DNA from: Polyodon spathula
Lineage: Eukaryota > Chordata > Actinopteri > Acipenseriformes > Polyodontidae
NCBI RefSeq assembly: GCF_017654505.1
Contig: NC_054537.1
Location: 74,582,118 to 74,646,117 of the forward strand
DNA length: 64,000 nt
Direction of reading: 5' to 3'
Under the pieces are notes generated by a model, which saw only the letters and a list, made by a program, of their open reading frames with translations, had not been told where the DNA came from and did not search any database. The position numbers and the translations under genes were made by a program. Shown piece after piece: positions 12,155 to 25,061 of this stretch (position 1 is its first letter; every line of letters starts with the position of its first letter).

Positions 12155-12860
12155 TTAACACTAGCACTGACATAGCCGTTTTTTAAACTGCTTTTGCTGT
12201 TCAAATTTAAATATCCCTGCGTATGTGAATATCTCGTGCATGTCCGTTCTTAAGTGTTACTGCGTATTTGAATACGCATATGATGTTTCAGCTGCAGAAT
12301 CATAAAAATGAATTAGTTATAAGCACTTACTACTTCAACCGCCAAACCCGCAATTTATGCGGCATTTTGAAATCAATGTAATATACAGATCAGTAACCAT
12401 CAGAACTGATGCAAAACGAAAACCAGAAACTGTTGCATTTTACAAAGCAACGAAGTACGGTGTTGATATACTGGATGAAATGGCACGGCTGTATTCTGTC
12501 AAAGGCGGTACTCGCAGGTGGCCTGTGGCTGTTTTTTATAATGCTTTGGACCTGGCAGCCATCAACGCTTTGGTTTTGTAAAAGCAGTGCACCGGCAACA
12601 CAATCATTCGGAGGGACTTCATTTTACAGCTGGCCCCTTTGCTACGGCAGAAACATTTTGAGACACAAAAGCCGGCTGGCAAATGCCCCTCGCCTTCAAC
12701 CAGTGCTGCGCCCACTGGCACACGGAATAAAGGTTGCTAAATGCATTAAAAACAGAACTTTTGATGTCTGTGCTCGTTGTGAAAAGGCAATCATGTGGCA
12801 AATGCACTGGTACAGTTGAAAAACGTGTTTTCTGCATAGATTGTACTTAGAAAGCTGTAA
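12155..12860 (+). pseudogene. piggyBac transposase remnant, C-terminal end
   Basis: A frame at 12357-12581 contains the piggyBac transposase block GVDILDEMARLYSVKGGTRR, including the third catalytic Asp region and the conserved TRRWP plus NALDLAAINA segment. The frame then shifts: the cysteine-rich C-terminal tail (CARC, CGKC and FCIDC pieces) continues to about 12850 in other frames. A TTAA followed by CACTAGCACTGACATAGCC at 12155 may be the left terminal repeat, which would imply that most of the transposase was deleted internally. It is a dead copy; sequence differs from the minus-strand piggyBac at 23-25 kb. Confidence 0.7.
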
Positions 12861-13267
12861 TAGAACTCTGAACAAACAGACAGCCTTTGACCTTTGTTTC
12901 ACTAAAAGCGCTTTCACGTTGCAGAAGTTATATTTTTGTTTTATGCTATTTTTATAACTAGTTATTTATGTTTTATAATTGTATGTGTGCATACAGCATT
13001 CTACACCTAATTTATTGCGTAAAGTTTATTTTATTACAGTTTTTCATGTTTATGAATATGTGTTCTTTTTGTAAAAACAATAAGTTAAATTTTCACTGTA
13101 ATTACGGTGTTTCTGCTTTGACAATGTTATGTATCATGTTCATAAATAAAAATATATTAAGTTGTATCCGATTGTTTGTTTTTCATTTTTTTTAATATCG
13201 AAGCCATTTTAAATGGAGCTGCACATTTTGTGGGTGTGGCACTTGTTTGTAGCCCGAAAGTTGTTTT

Positions 13268-13340
13268 CATATATATATATATTTATATTTATATTTATTT
13301 TTTATATATTATTATTTATATTTATTTTATTTTTTTTTTC
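13268..13340. repeat. TA/TTTA-rich simple repeat
   Basis: Alternating TA followed by TTTATA units and a T run. It is low-complexity sequence; the open frames across it are artefacts. Confidence 0.8.
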
Positions 13341-13851
13341 TTCTTCCCAAAAAGAGCTTCCTAAAAAGCCATGGAATTACATTTTCCATAAAGCTAAAGA
13401 AATGTGGCCTCTTTAGAATGTATTTACCCAGAATAGATTAGTTAATTTTTGTTTCAATGTATTAGCTTGGAAATAAACACGAAAAAGTTGCAAAGCATGG
13501 GTTAAGCTTATAAACTGCTGCACTATCGTGGCACACTTCACCTTAACTGCACTAAGTAATTATTTTATCATGTCAAGAAGTACTTGCAAAAAAGGGCTGA
13601 AATACCACCAGTGTCCATGAACATACCAACCATATATTATTATCCTTTGCTAAGGATATAGTGAGGCACCTCTACATCCATATGTCACACTTTCAAGTTT
13701 TTTTAAAATATAGCTGATCCAATTGTGATGAAACTTGGTAGGGACATTATTTTTCTCATGTTATTGAGGGTTTCAGAATCTGTGGATATACCTATACAAA
13801 AATGGAGTACCTTACTGTAGTGATTCTGTAAAGTGCCAAAGGGTAATAATG

Positions 13852-14114
13852 ATATCCCTGATGGAACAAGCACATATTTTTAATATATGGTAGAAAAGTA
13901 TGATCCTTATACTTTTCATATATAGAAATTGGCCCTTTTTATGTATTTTAAATATATGGGATATATTTAAAATGTATTTAAGTCTGTAATCCATATATTT
14001 ATTTTATATGGATTATAGACTAATGAAAATATATGATGCACCATATATTTTCAACATATAAAATAAATATATGGATTATAGACTAAAATATATAAAGTTT
14101 TAAATATATATCCA

Positions 14115-14188
<74 letters not shown>

Positions 14189-14280
14189 AATAAAGGGGGC
14201 AATTTCTATATATGAAAAATACAAGGGTCATACTTTTCTGCCATATATAAAAAATATATGTTTTTTTTCCATAAGGGATA
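13852..14280. mobile_element. Foldback (long inverted repeat) element with TA-repeat core
   Basis: The left arm (about 13852-13950) and the reverse complement of the right arm (about 14185-14280) match along most of their length: both contain AGAAAAGTATGA, then CTTTTCATATATAGAAATTG or a close variant, then CCC(C)TTT. Between them is a second, smaller inverted repeat built from ATGGATTATAGACTA copies (about 13985-14090) and a TA microsatellite. This architecture is that of a foldback or MITE-like DNA transposon. No coding capacity. Confidence 0.75.
14116..14184. repeat. (TA)n microsatellite
   Basis: About 69 bases of uninterrupted TA dinucleotide inside the foldback element. Confidence 0.95.
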
Positions 14281-14284
14281 ACAC

Positions 14285-16319
14285 ACACACATCTTGACTT
14301 CTTTACAAAAGTAAAGGTATACGCCAGTGTTTATGAATGTTTATAATTCTCATTAGCCTGCTAATGGTTCTGCAAAGGTTTCTTCAGCAAAAACACCAGT
14401 AATAAGCCAAATTAACTGCCTTTACTATCTGGCTCCTGGAGTGCTGGCCCAGAAATGTCACCGTCCTTATATTTTACTGATAATAACAGGTGTCATCTGT
14501 GGTGATTATTTCACACAAAAAAGAGAAGTGTGCATTCATTCATGTCTGAAACCAGTCTGGTCTATTTATCGCTCAATGAGCTTGCTGGCTCTGTTTAATT
14601 GGAAATCATTCTGGTAGAAAACCAGACTGGCTGAGAGCAATGCAGTAAAGCCTGGGGTAAAGGGGCTTTCTATCTCAACTGTGTAAGTTCATTGTGTTGG
14701 AGTAAGAATAATGTTGCACATTTGTTTTCTTAATTACACTAATTAATCTTGCAGCTTCAGGAATAGGTAAGTGATACTCCTTGTGTAATTCATCAATTAC
14801 TTTTGTTGAAGGAGTCTGCATTGAGTGGCTTTAGAGAAATCTAGCTCCCCTTACTGTATTAAAAGTTTTTATGAAACGCCTCTTGCATTACATTTTCTGG
14901 CAGTAGCTACCACTAACTGGTACAAGCACTGGTACTGTTTAAGCTAATCACTAGAGTTGCAGCTCAAAGGCAGATATTGTTGCAGGGGTCATCTATCACT
15001 GCTGCTGTTTGCTACAGTTTGACACCATTGTTCTTGGAAATACATTAAGTCACTCCCAGTGCAATAGGTTTCGTGGCTTCAGGGAATATAGACTTTTCTC
15101 CTCAGACTCTATCCTAGCCCCTTAAAGTAAAACTAGCCTACTTAGCTAATTACATTTCACTTTTTAGGGGGTTGTTTTTAAGGTATATTTCAGTAAAACT
15201 CAGTACTCATTAAAAAAAAAAAAAAAAAAAAAAAAAAACAAAGATTACATCTCTTAATCAATTTAGTAGTAGTTTCCATTTACAAGAAGTAATTAAAGCT
15301 GTAATAATCAGCACTAACAGTTTTATACTGATCATGCACGAGACTAACACTGGTTCAAGGAAAAAATAAAAACTTAAAAACTCTTAGTCCCTTTACAAAA
15401 GTCAAGTGGTTATTGCCTACATAAATATAATTACAGAAAATCTTTGCTGGGATTTTACATAACAACTGGGTATCTATTCTGGGATTTTATATACCAAACT
15501 TTGTTGTTCATTTCTATTATTTTTATTAGTAGTATTATTATTATACATAGTAAACAGTAATTTTCCTGTAAACTTCAGTGTTTTCCAGTTTTATTTTACA
15601 CAGTGGTGGTGCAAGACATTCCTACATTTCTATTGGAGACTTCGCTTACGAGATTTAAAATGATATTACAATCAGGGTGGAGGCTTGTTAGCGGGATTTA
15701 AAACTGTATTATAGTAAAGATATGAAGGATTTAAAACTGAATTCTGGCAAAATGTACAAAAATGCCTACACACAAAACCCCCAGAAGAATTTGCCCGTGA
15801 CCATAGGGATTTCATTGTGGAAGACAAAATATTAACTGTCAGTTTTTGACCCAAGGGTTAGCTTGTTGAAGGAGCTCATTACCCAAAAAACTGTTAAACA
15901 AGATGTATAAAAAAAGTGTTATTTTACCTGGTAATGAATAAATAGCTTTACCTCACATGATCTAACCTTGAACACTGAACTGGGCATTAGGTGGCAGATA
16001 AAACTCTTGGCTGTAAGATTAGTAGATTGAGTGCAATACAGGTCTGCAGTCCTTAAAGCCCGGAACACACTGCCCAATGCGATCGCAGAAAAATCTTTGT
16101 GAGCAAGCATCACACACTGACCGATGAAATCGCAAAATGGGACTCACAATCTGCAAGTTTTTCCTGATGTTTGACCTGCCCAGGATGCATAACGTACAGC
16201 AGCAATGGGACAAATCAATAGGCGAAGAAATATAAGGCTATGGGCAGTACTAATACCTACAATTTTGGTTTAAAGGCGACATGCTCGTGAAAACCACATG
16301 ACTGGAGACATGCATGTAT
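14285..16319. other. Non-coding; poly(A) run at 15211-15238
   Basis: No exon was recognised. A run of about 28 A residues lies at 15211-15238. Around 16057-16210 there is a GCCCGGAACACACTGCC block with GCGATCGC echoes that resembles the end of short DNA transposons in fish, but I could not find its partner end. Confidence 0.35.
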
Positions 16320-16331
16320 TCTCTCTCTCTC

Positions 16332-16383
<52 letters not shown>

Positions 16384-16386
16384 ATT

Positions 16387-16466
<80 letters not shown>
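16320..16466. repeat. Compound (CT)n(ATT)n(ATA)n microsatellite
   Basis: A CT run is followed by about 16 ATT units to 16380 and then about 26 ATA units to 16466. The ATT and ATA halves are complementary to each other, so the locus can form a long hairpin. Confidence 0.95.
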
Positions 16467-16467
<1 letters not shown>

Positions 16468-16469
16468 CA

Positions 16470-18782
16470 GTGCTAAAATAATTTAGTTTCAGTTTAAAAT
16501 AACAGTTTATTTGCATCGTACACCAATGTGTGCAAAGCAGCAGCATGATTTATTTTTGTGTTACCATACTGGTAGCCTACAAGCTAAAGTAAAAAGAAAG
16601 TGCTCTAGGTGTTCATTTTGATTTTACTACTGTACTGTATATTGTATAGTGTACTGTATAGATTTATATGTTTCTTCATAATATAATGTGTAGCCTACCC
16701 AAAACACATTAGTGTTATTTAAGTGTAATGATTTATATATTTAACAGTATTAAAATAGGTAAAATGAAGACAGAACAGAATGCATAACAATTTTATTTTG
16801 ATTCTTGCACCCCTGCATGTATAGACACTATCCTTTGGGCACCCTCTGCTGCAGCAAACCACAACTCAACTCCCCCTATTTATTTGAGCAATATTGCACA
16901 GCTCTAGCAATAGAGAGCTTGCTGAGGTGACGCAACAAATATTTAAATTGGTATATTGTGGCTCTTTTATTAACAGATTTTCTCTTTGTGCATACGACAA
17001 AATGAATACTTTGCTTTAAGTGTCGCAACAAAAATGCTAATTGGGGTGTGTGCTGCGACTGGCCCATCTTAGTACACCTACCCCTAAGTTGGCAAGGCTT
17101 CTTTACCCAAAACTGAACAAATATCTTTCACTGAAAAAAAGAAAACTTTAATGGCCTAAAAGACCCAATTTTGCATCAGTGCTTGCATCACCCTTTCCTC
17201 AAGAAATGGGCATCTATTGGGTTCATTTCTAAAGTGTCAGGCCTTCCATCCAAAGAAAGTGCTCAGGGGATAAAGGATTAACATACCTGAGTTGGCATGT
17301 TTCTATTGATATTTTTCAAAATCTCTAGCAGCAAAGCGATCATAATACTATGTTATTAATGTCATGGTAATCGATGGCTGCAATTTGGCTTGTATGCAGC
17401 CAAACGCATAGAGGGTTTTTATCAAAAACATTGTCCTAAATAGTACGCTTACGAAAATAAACCCAAAACCACGTCAGTTAAACTAAACCGTGAAGGAAAG
17501 AACATGAGCTCGGCAAGTCAAGAATCAGGCAACATTGAAAAAAGTAAACTGTGCTGTATGTTCCAGAAAAAAAAAGCATTGTATGTTAATTATAAATAAA
17601 ATATATGCAGCTTATAAACAAAAAGAAACATTATTTGTCAAGCTGGTGGGTGCTTTAGAAACTTGCTGCTGTTAGTTGAGATTTTTAGCCTCAGTGGGTT
17701 GCTTGGAATTTTGCCACATATTTCTCATGGTTATAGAATTTCGCCCATTTTTAGTCCCACTAGCTTTATCCATGGGCTTTTTTGTTTTCCTTCAAGTACC
17801 TTCTGATCCTCGGTGAACGGTCAGAATGCCAAAAGTATTTTCGAAACAAGAAAGACATGTTGTGAAGCAGTCCCACTCGCTGCATTCTTTTACTCTGTGC
17901 TGCCAGTGTGGGTGCTGTGCCACTCCTTACATGTAAATAGGCAGATTGTACATGACCTCATACTGCATGCAGCACCAACAGTGTTTAAAGGCTACATTTT
18001 AAAACATCCTAAAAATATTTAAATATATTGATTGTGTAACGTTTTGTAAGCCCTTGCTTTGGTCAGCAGTGTTTAATACCTATGATTTTTGTGTATCTGA
18101 GATTCCATTACATTTATAGAGACCATCGGCTTCAGTGTCCGACAGAAAGTGACAGCCACAGGAGTGTGCATAGTGTCAAGGGTGACAGTACAGCAGCCAA
18201 AATGCAGTTTGTACACTAGCTTCTGATGAGCTTGGTAAGCAATAATGAAACCAAAACCATAGAAAACACCCAGAATGTGTGCATGCAGAAATCATGTGTA
18301 CTTTGATAATCTATAGCCATGAGAGCTGTACAGTAAAATGCATTTTAACCTTTAAGCATAATATTTTATCCCACAAATTAAGTTTCTCTCACTTAAGATT
18401 TAAAACATATAACAATGTGTTTGTTTCACATTCCATCTTCCGCTGTCCTAAACTGTTTTCAAATCCATCAGATTCTCATTCACGTAAATTTGTTTTACCC
18501 TTTTCTCGCACAAAAGGTACCGATTCTACCCCTGCCCAAGAACTGCAACTCATGTTGGAAGGTATTTTTTGATCAACTGTTTTTCAAAATGTAATGTGTG
18601 CAGAAATTGGAAGTTGACTGAAAGTTTTTCTCAGGACTTAATTTGTATATATAATAAGATGTCTAGGAGAGTTTCAGTGGTGATTGCTTCATCTGCTGTG
18701 GTAAATATTGTAAGCATGATATAAATTATTTACCTATGGACTTATTTTCCCCATAACACAAAATAAGCAAACCTTCCATATA

Positions 18783-18786
<4 letters not shown>
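16470..18786. other. Non-coding stretch
   Basis: I see no exon, RNA gene or recognisable transposon in this interval. Small open frames (for example 17813-18022 and 18279-18572) show no family motif. Confidence 0.4.

Positions 18787-18856
<70 letters not shown>
18787..18856. repeat. (TA)n microsatellite
   Basis: About 70 bases of TA dinucleotide. Confidence 0.95.
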
Positions 18857-18859
<3 letters not shown>

Positions 18860-18861
<2 letters not shown>

Positions 18862-21420
18862 TTTTTAATGACACAAATAATATATGATGACAGACAAGTT
18901 TAAATTGTTTTTAAAGTGTTTAAAACAACTTTACTTATTCTGGCATTCATTTCAGGATGCAATGAAAATACATGTATCAGGGCCTTAAGTGTTTAAGGAT
19001 TTAAGTATAGGGTATAAAAGATAAAAGCCCTCTTTTAGGAGACCACCTGTTGTCACTATTTGACTGTCCCTTGAGTGGTCTGTTAATACAGGTTTGACTG
19101 TTATGAAATTCTCAATCACAAAACCTCCAATACAGCCTTGTACATTTAAATGCATTATGAAAACTGCATTACTGAAAATAAATAAACAAATGCAATAAAA
19201 AGAAAAATAGTAAGGTGCAGTGCAATTTCAGTAAGTGTCTCCCTGTACTTTTAATGTGTTCAAGTCAAACCGCTGCTTAGGGATACACTGCCAAACGTCA
19301 ATATAATGGTAATGTCAACAAGCCTTCTAAAATCATATTAACATCCCATTGAAGACCTACACTTCCTAGCTTTAATCTTCATCCTTTGCTTTAGTCAGAA
19401 AGACATTTCTAATGCTCTGTTTAAAATATTAGTCAGTACTAAACATCACTGTCTTTTCTTCAGAAACATTTGGGATATAACCCTAATCGCTGGATTCACT
19501 TTGGCTCTATGATTCAATGTCATTCCTGTCTGTGTTACAGGTGCGCATACTCCAGCTCTTCTGAAATTCTACAGTTTGTGCTCCTAGTTTACATTATCCT
19601 CATTCCCTCAGCCATTTCTAATTGCCCTGTAAAGACCAAGACTTTCACATCACTAACATTTAGATGTAATTTATGTATTTGTAATTGGCTTTTGAACCCT
19701 TCAGTTTATTTATTAAATGAGACTATTAAGCCTCTACATGCCTGCTTCAATTGACACATATCTTCATCACTTACTCCCCTGTTAAAATCCAATCTCTTCC
19801 AGTAATATGTTAAATACAGCAATAATGTTATTGTTCAGGGTAATGTATGCCATGCTTCCTTTCCATTTGCCTTGTTAAACAGACTCTGAAAAGCAGTAAG
19901 GTGCCTTTCCAAAGTATTTGGTGAATTTCATTATTCTGGATTAATTAAAGCAGAGTTTGATTATTAAGAAGCTCTTTAAGCATGTCATATATGCAAGATG
20001 TTTATAGAGCGGTAGAAGATGCTGCGCACATGGGTTATAATTCCTGCTTCCCTGTGCCCTTATCTGTAAATGATTAATTACTCTGTCAGAATTTACCCTG
20101 GTATATCCCTGGAAGCCATCCCACCAATGTGTCAAGGTGTGCTGGAAAACTACTTCTACACTGTGATGTGTTGAGGGCAGGTGTGTACTTAAAGAAATAG
20201 GAGCCTATTATAGTATATTCTTTTAAATCAGCCAAATTTCTCACAAAGTAAAAACATATCCTAATTAAGTTACCCAACTGGTATGTAAGACATTGGACAA
20301 TTAAGACATTTAATTCTTAATTTTTGAAGTAATCAACTTGTTCATCAAGAATTGTTTTTAACTTAAATCACCTACATCTTAAACATTAATGACAGTCCAT
20401 TTTACTGTGTGCGCTTGATTACTGCCTGATGGCTCCACTGTCTAGAGTGCTTTGCCCGCATCATCCAACATTACATAGCGGTATTCTGCTCTTTCCTAAC
20501 AATTCTGAATTTGAACAATAAGGGCTCTATGTATCATAGATTTTTTTTTCGTATCTTGACTTTTCATAGTTTTTTGTGACTCCATAAACCTACCCGCGAT
20601 CTATTAAAATACATTTTTAGTCCCTTAACTTAGTTTCATCCCTGCTGCGGTAGCTTAGTTACGACTGTTAGTTTCAAAGTACTTTCGTATGCAAATGTAC
20701 AAATCTTATTATAATATCAAAGTTTCGCGCTTACCCTTGATGTGTTATCATTTTTTTCCTGATTTACAACTCTGGTTTGTGTCTGTTATTTTACTCATGC
20801 CTCTCAATGGCATAGAGCTATTCATATGTGAAACTTCCTGTTTAAACGTGTATAGGCTTCTAGTTATTTTAAAATAAAGCATCTTCAAATATAAAATAAA
20901 CCACAAAAAATGTATTTATTAATAGTCTAAATTAAACAATAATGGCAAGAAATGCATTTTGTTTTGGTTTATTTGATATTTTAAGGTGCTTTATTTTAAA
21001 CTTAAATATGGACTGGAGAGGAGTAGAATAGTAGAAATTTATTGACCCGAGAGAAGACCATTGCTTCCGACAGGGAGCTGTAATGCCCGAAGCCACACCC
21101 TGGAGGCAACAATAGTCTTCCCGAGGGGGCATTTTTTATTTTCCACTGTGGCTGAGTCTGCAGTACATTTTTAATATATGAATCCGTCAATAAAATAAGT
21201 GAGGCAAGGTTGGATAGTAAATATTACTTTTATATATTTTGTTTAGTTCTTTCACATACTTTCTGCTTTGGAACACTGTGCTGCCAGCCTGCCCAACCAA
21301 GATGGCCACCAACATTCTAAAAGAGTCCTACCTCCAAAAAAAAGCACCTCTCTTCCTTTCCTGTCTTCTCCCTGTCAGAATATCTGAACATCCTCTTTTT
21401 CTGCCAGTGCAGACTTTACA
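18860..21420. other. Non-coding stretch
   Basis: Nothing supportable is visible. Open frames here are short and compositionally random. Confidence 0.4.
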
Positions 21421-21429
21421 GTCAATCTG

Positions 21430-23110
21430 TAACGTTGGAGATAAAAGGTTCTATGTTAATAATGAGGCAATATCACTAGTGTCCGAGAAGCCAGTGAAGA
21501 GTCTAGGGAGATGGTACGACGGGGAACTAAAGGACACATTTCGTGTGGGAGAAGTTAGACAACAAGCAGTGGAAGGGTTGCTGCCTCAGTAGAGTGGGAC
21601 TTTATGGTAAAGGAATACTGCAGCTACCAGTCTCTGCTCTAACCGAGGAGTTTAAGTGCGTCAAGCTCCAACTGGAAATTACATTAGTAGATTCACGCAA
21701 CAAATCCGTAAGGGAGGCAGCACCTGTGTTGAAAACTGGAAGAAAATGGGTGGCAAAGAAAGCTGTGGAAGATGCTAAGGCTGCCCTTCGAATCTGTGAT
21801 ATTATGGGGCAAGTTCAGCATGGTCTTGGTCTCAGTTCAGCTCATCCTACATGGCACAAGGCAACCCCAGCTCGATGGAGGAAGCTGGTAGTCAACAACG
21901 TGCAAAAGCAGGAGGAGAGGATCAGGTGTGTAAAGGCCATTTCCCAGGCCAAGCAGGGAGAATGGATGAGATGGGAGAGTGTGGAACAATGCAAGATCGG
22001 CTGGCAAGACCTATGGACAATGGAACAGAGCAGGATCAGTTTCCTTATCAGATCAACAAATGATGTAATGCCATCACCATAGAACCTAAACCTCTGGGCG
22101 GGTAAGGATCCCTCATGTGCTTTGTGTTCATCACCTGCAACATTAAGGCACATTTTGACAGGATGTAAGGTGGGTCTTAGCCAAGGACGGTTTAGTTGGC
22201 ACCATGTTTGGTGTAACCTGATCAATAAGTTGCCACCAGTTCCATCAAAGCATTACACACAAAAGACAATATTCCTCCGCCCAGGAGAGCAACCACCAAG
22301 AAAAGGTATTAAAACCAAGCTTCGCCCAGGATAACTGGAAGCTGCTAGAGACTGGAAGATGCTGGCAGATGTTAGTCAACGGCTTATTTTTCCATCTGAG
22401 ATTGCCACCACTAACCTTCGACCAGACATTGTCTTGTGATCTGGATCAGCACACCTTGTTTATCTGGTAGAGTTAACAGTGCCTGTGGATGAGTCGTATG
22501 AGAGGAAGAAACTTCGGTATGCTCAACTAGCTGCAGAAGCGGAATGGTGAGGATGGAGAGTCCAAATTTACCCAGTGCAGGTGGGTTGTCGAGGATTTGT
22601 GGCACACTCTACAACCTGGTTTCTCAGAGATGTCTGGTTCAGCAACGCTGAAGTATGGGTAAGTAAGCTGGGCTGAGTTGAGTGGGAGACAGAGGGGGAT
22701 GATGCTGGGACACCAGAGTCACTGTTGAGCCCTCTTGAGGTATCGTGGGCTAGTGGACGAAACACCGAGGACATAAGGTGCCCACTTGAAGACCCAAGAG
22801 ATGTACCCTACTTAGCTCAATCCAGACAGTTGTCATGCTGATGCGCTGGGGAGACCGCACTGTGGTTGATCCCCGGGGCGAGCATCATAGTCGTTGTGAG
22901 TGCTGATGCGCTGGGGAGGCAAAATAAGCAGATCCCTGGAGTCAGCATTACACTTCAGCCATTAACACCAGGCAGAAGGATATCTACATCAACAGATGGA
23001 AAGCAACGCAAATGGATGGAGATAGAGATGGATCACATTAGTTTACTGTAAAGCTACGTCTTAGTTGGTGCTTATCTTGGCGCGAGTCGGGTTCAAATCA
23101 GCATGAAGTT
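21430..23110 (+). pseudogene. Non-LTR retrotransposon 3' half with restriction-like endonuclease, decayed
   Basis: Several plus-strand frames join into the C-terminal half of a LINE polyprotein. In order I see the reverse-transcriptase thumb motif KPVKSLGRWYDGELKD (about 21495), an alpha-helical linker (21600-22080), a zinc-binding knuckle with CALC, H and C residues near 22115-22170, then RPDIVL (22420) and VELTVPVDESYERKK (22468) typical of a PD-(D/E)XK restriction-like endonuclease. Elements with this C-terminal nuclease (R2, R4, NeSL and Hero groups) cut their target with it instead of the APE endonuclease of CR1. The catalytic reverse-transcriptase core is missing and there are internal stops (within PDIVL-stop-SGS and after EAEW) and a frame change near 21570. 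The 3' tail at 22795-23110 repeats GCTGATGCGCTGGGGAG twice. Clade is uncertain. Confidence 0.7.
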
Positions 23111-23129
23111 TTTAACATCTACTCTCATG

Positions 23130-24830
23130 TAATCAAAATCATTCATGCTGCCCCTGGAAATGTCTCCCTAATAGTCTAGCTGGCACTGCTGGCATTTCCG
23201 TCACTGGGGCTGATACTGAGTTTCTTGCTGTAACCTTGTTCAGGAGCGTTTGCACAATCCTCTCTCTGAGCTCAACAGCCGTTGTATTTGTGTTTGTGCT
23301 TTTTTTAAAAATGATGAACACATTCACTAACGCTACCTTCTTTGCATGGTGATATACGCAGTGGTACCATTTGACCGAGCAGTGCTGAAAGCTGTAATAA
23401 GAGCACAGTTGGTCAGCTCTGTCTATACCTCCCATGTATCGATTATAATCCTCAATGCTCTTTGGTTTTCGGATTACTCGAAACCCTTCTGGTCCCCTTG
23501 CTGTGGATTCTCTTTGAAATCATTGATGTGTCGTGTATGGTAGAAAGCAAAGTAACTGTTCCCGCATCTTTGAAACTTGTAGCTAAAAGAAGCCCTTTCT
23601 CCAAAAACAACGGGGGATATCCCAGCTTCATTTTATTATTTTTGAATTCCTATGGTATTCCTTTTTGATTTACTTTAACAGTGCCACAAGCTCCAGTGTG
23701 TTTTTTTTGTGCAGTGTCTCAAAGAGAGCAGGGGAAGTGTAAAAGTTGTCGGGTGTGCACTACGAGCAGTACACTTTCCTAGCAGTTTTGTGGTGTTCAG
23801 CAGATGCATGACTAGACTGTAACCAATTCCCACATCTTTATCATAGTAATATGCTCCACCAGTGTACACATCCTGTGCATAAGTGTAGTTTGTATGCAAG
23901 TCAGCAAGGACAACATTTTTTATTCCAAAACTGTGACGTTTGTTTGGAACGAACTGCCGAAAAGAGAGTCGTCCACAGAAAGATATCATTGACTCATCCA
24001 CAGCCAAATCTTGGGAGGGATAATACTCTCTTTGGAAAATTTCAATTAATTTATCCAGAAGAGGGCAAACTTTAAACGGGGTCGTATCCTGCTTGAGACC
24101 TCTCAGTTCTCAGACTGTTGTCAGTGAAATGCAGAACAGAACTTAAAATCTGATAGTGTTTTCTGGACAACACTTTTGAAAAATTAGGTGTCCAGGTAAC
24201 TGGACATTAGTACTCAAGTCATTGGAAATATGTGGCTTTACGACTAGACCCATTGCAATTTGGAGCCCTATAAATATTTCCATTTCCTGTCGATTGGTAG
24301 GTTTCCAATCGTGAAAGCGGGAATGAGGGGCTAGAGTACCGCTAATATGAATTGCCTCAGCATACTGGTTTGTTTCTGCCACCATCAACTCAATCAAATC
24401 AGGAGTGAACATACTAATAAAATAATCATATGGGTCAGCACTACTCCATACTCGTGTTGGCTCAGATTATGACGGACTGAACTCATTTATTCCTTCCCTG
24501 CTGTTTTCAGTAGGTTTGACCACCCAGCACTCTCTCTCTCCCTGCCTGTCATTTCGTGCCACTCCCCTTAATGCGCCCCTTCTCCTGTCAGTGTCAACCT
24601 GGCTGTCTCCTCCCTCACTGTCACTAACTCCTCTGAGTCTGATCTTTTCATTTCCTCACCCTCGTTTACATCTTCCGGCCCTGCTACATCTTCCTCAGTA
24701 AATCCCTCAAATTCCTGTCGCTATCGCACTTAAACAAAAACAAATCTGAGCTCTCTCTTATATCTCGGTCTCTTTCCATTTTCCAATCGCCTACAACTCT
24801 CATCTTTCAGATCATGACATTGCGATGTAT
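23130..24830 (-). pseudogene. piggyBac-like transposase (PGBD/DDE_Tnp_1_7 family), broken
   Basis: Read from 24830 down to 23130 the minus strand covers almost a whole piggyBac transposase in shifting frames. There is an acidic N-terminus (about 24720-24600), the start of the catalytic fold with DPYDYF and ETNQYA (24450-24370), AVDESMISFCGRLSFRQF with the first catalytic Asp (about 24010), VLADLHTNY (23910), DNFYTSPALFE with the second Asp in another frame (about 23740) and GGIDRADQLCSYYSF with the third Asp region (about 23430). The enzyme would cut and paste DNA at TTAA sites. Stops and at least three frame changes show it is inactive. The C-terminal cysteine cluster usual in the family is not visible. 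Terminal repeats were not identified. Confidence 0.8.
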
Positions 24831-24944
24831 GCTGTCCAAACAAAATACAAACGATTAAAAAATTACTTTGATTTTTTTTTTATTATTATTATTTTTATGA
24901 ATGTGCAACATTTTATACCTAGCAACGAGCATTTGATTGGACCA

Positions 24945-24950
<6 letters not shown>

Positions 24951-24975
<25 letters not shown>

Positions 24976-25060
24976 CATTAATGCGTTTTTGGCGACTAAA
25001 AGTCGCCGCAGGCAGTATAAAAATGCTCAGTGGGTGGGTGACTTTAGTCGCCGCGGGCAG
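24951..25060. repeat. Poly(A) run and GC-rich hairpin with direct repeats
   Basis: A run of about 25 A residues (24951-24975) is followed by a perfect hairpin GGCGACT-AAA-AGTCGCC (24991-25007). The unit AGTCGCCGC(A/G)GGCAG then occurs twice (25001 and 25046). It may be an end of the adjacent piggyBac-like element or of an inserted retroelement. Confidence 0.5.
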
Positions 25061-25061
25061 C

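Noticed and set aside
16298..16486. 62-codon frame rich in Leu and Ile
   Set aside because: It is the translation of the ATT/ATA microsatellite.
22866..23051. 61-codon plus-strand frame
   Set aside because: It lies in the 3' tail of the decayed LINE and is not a separate gene.
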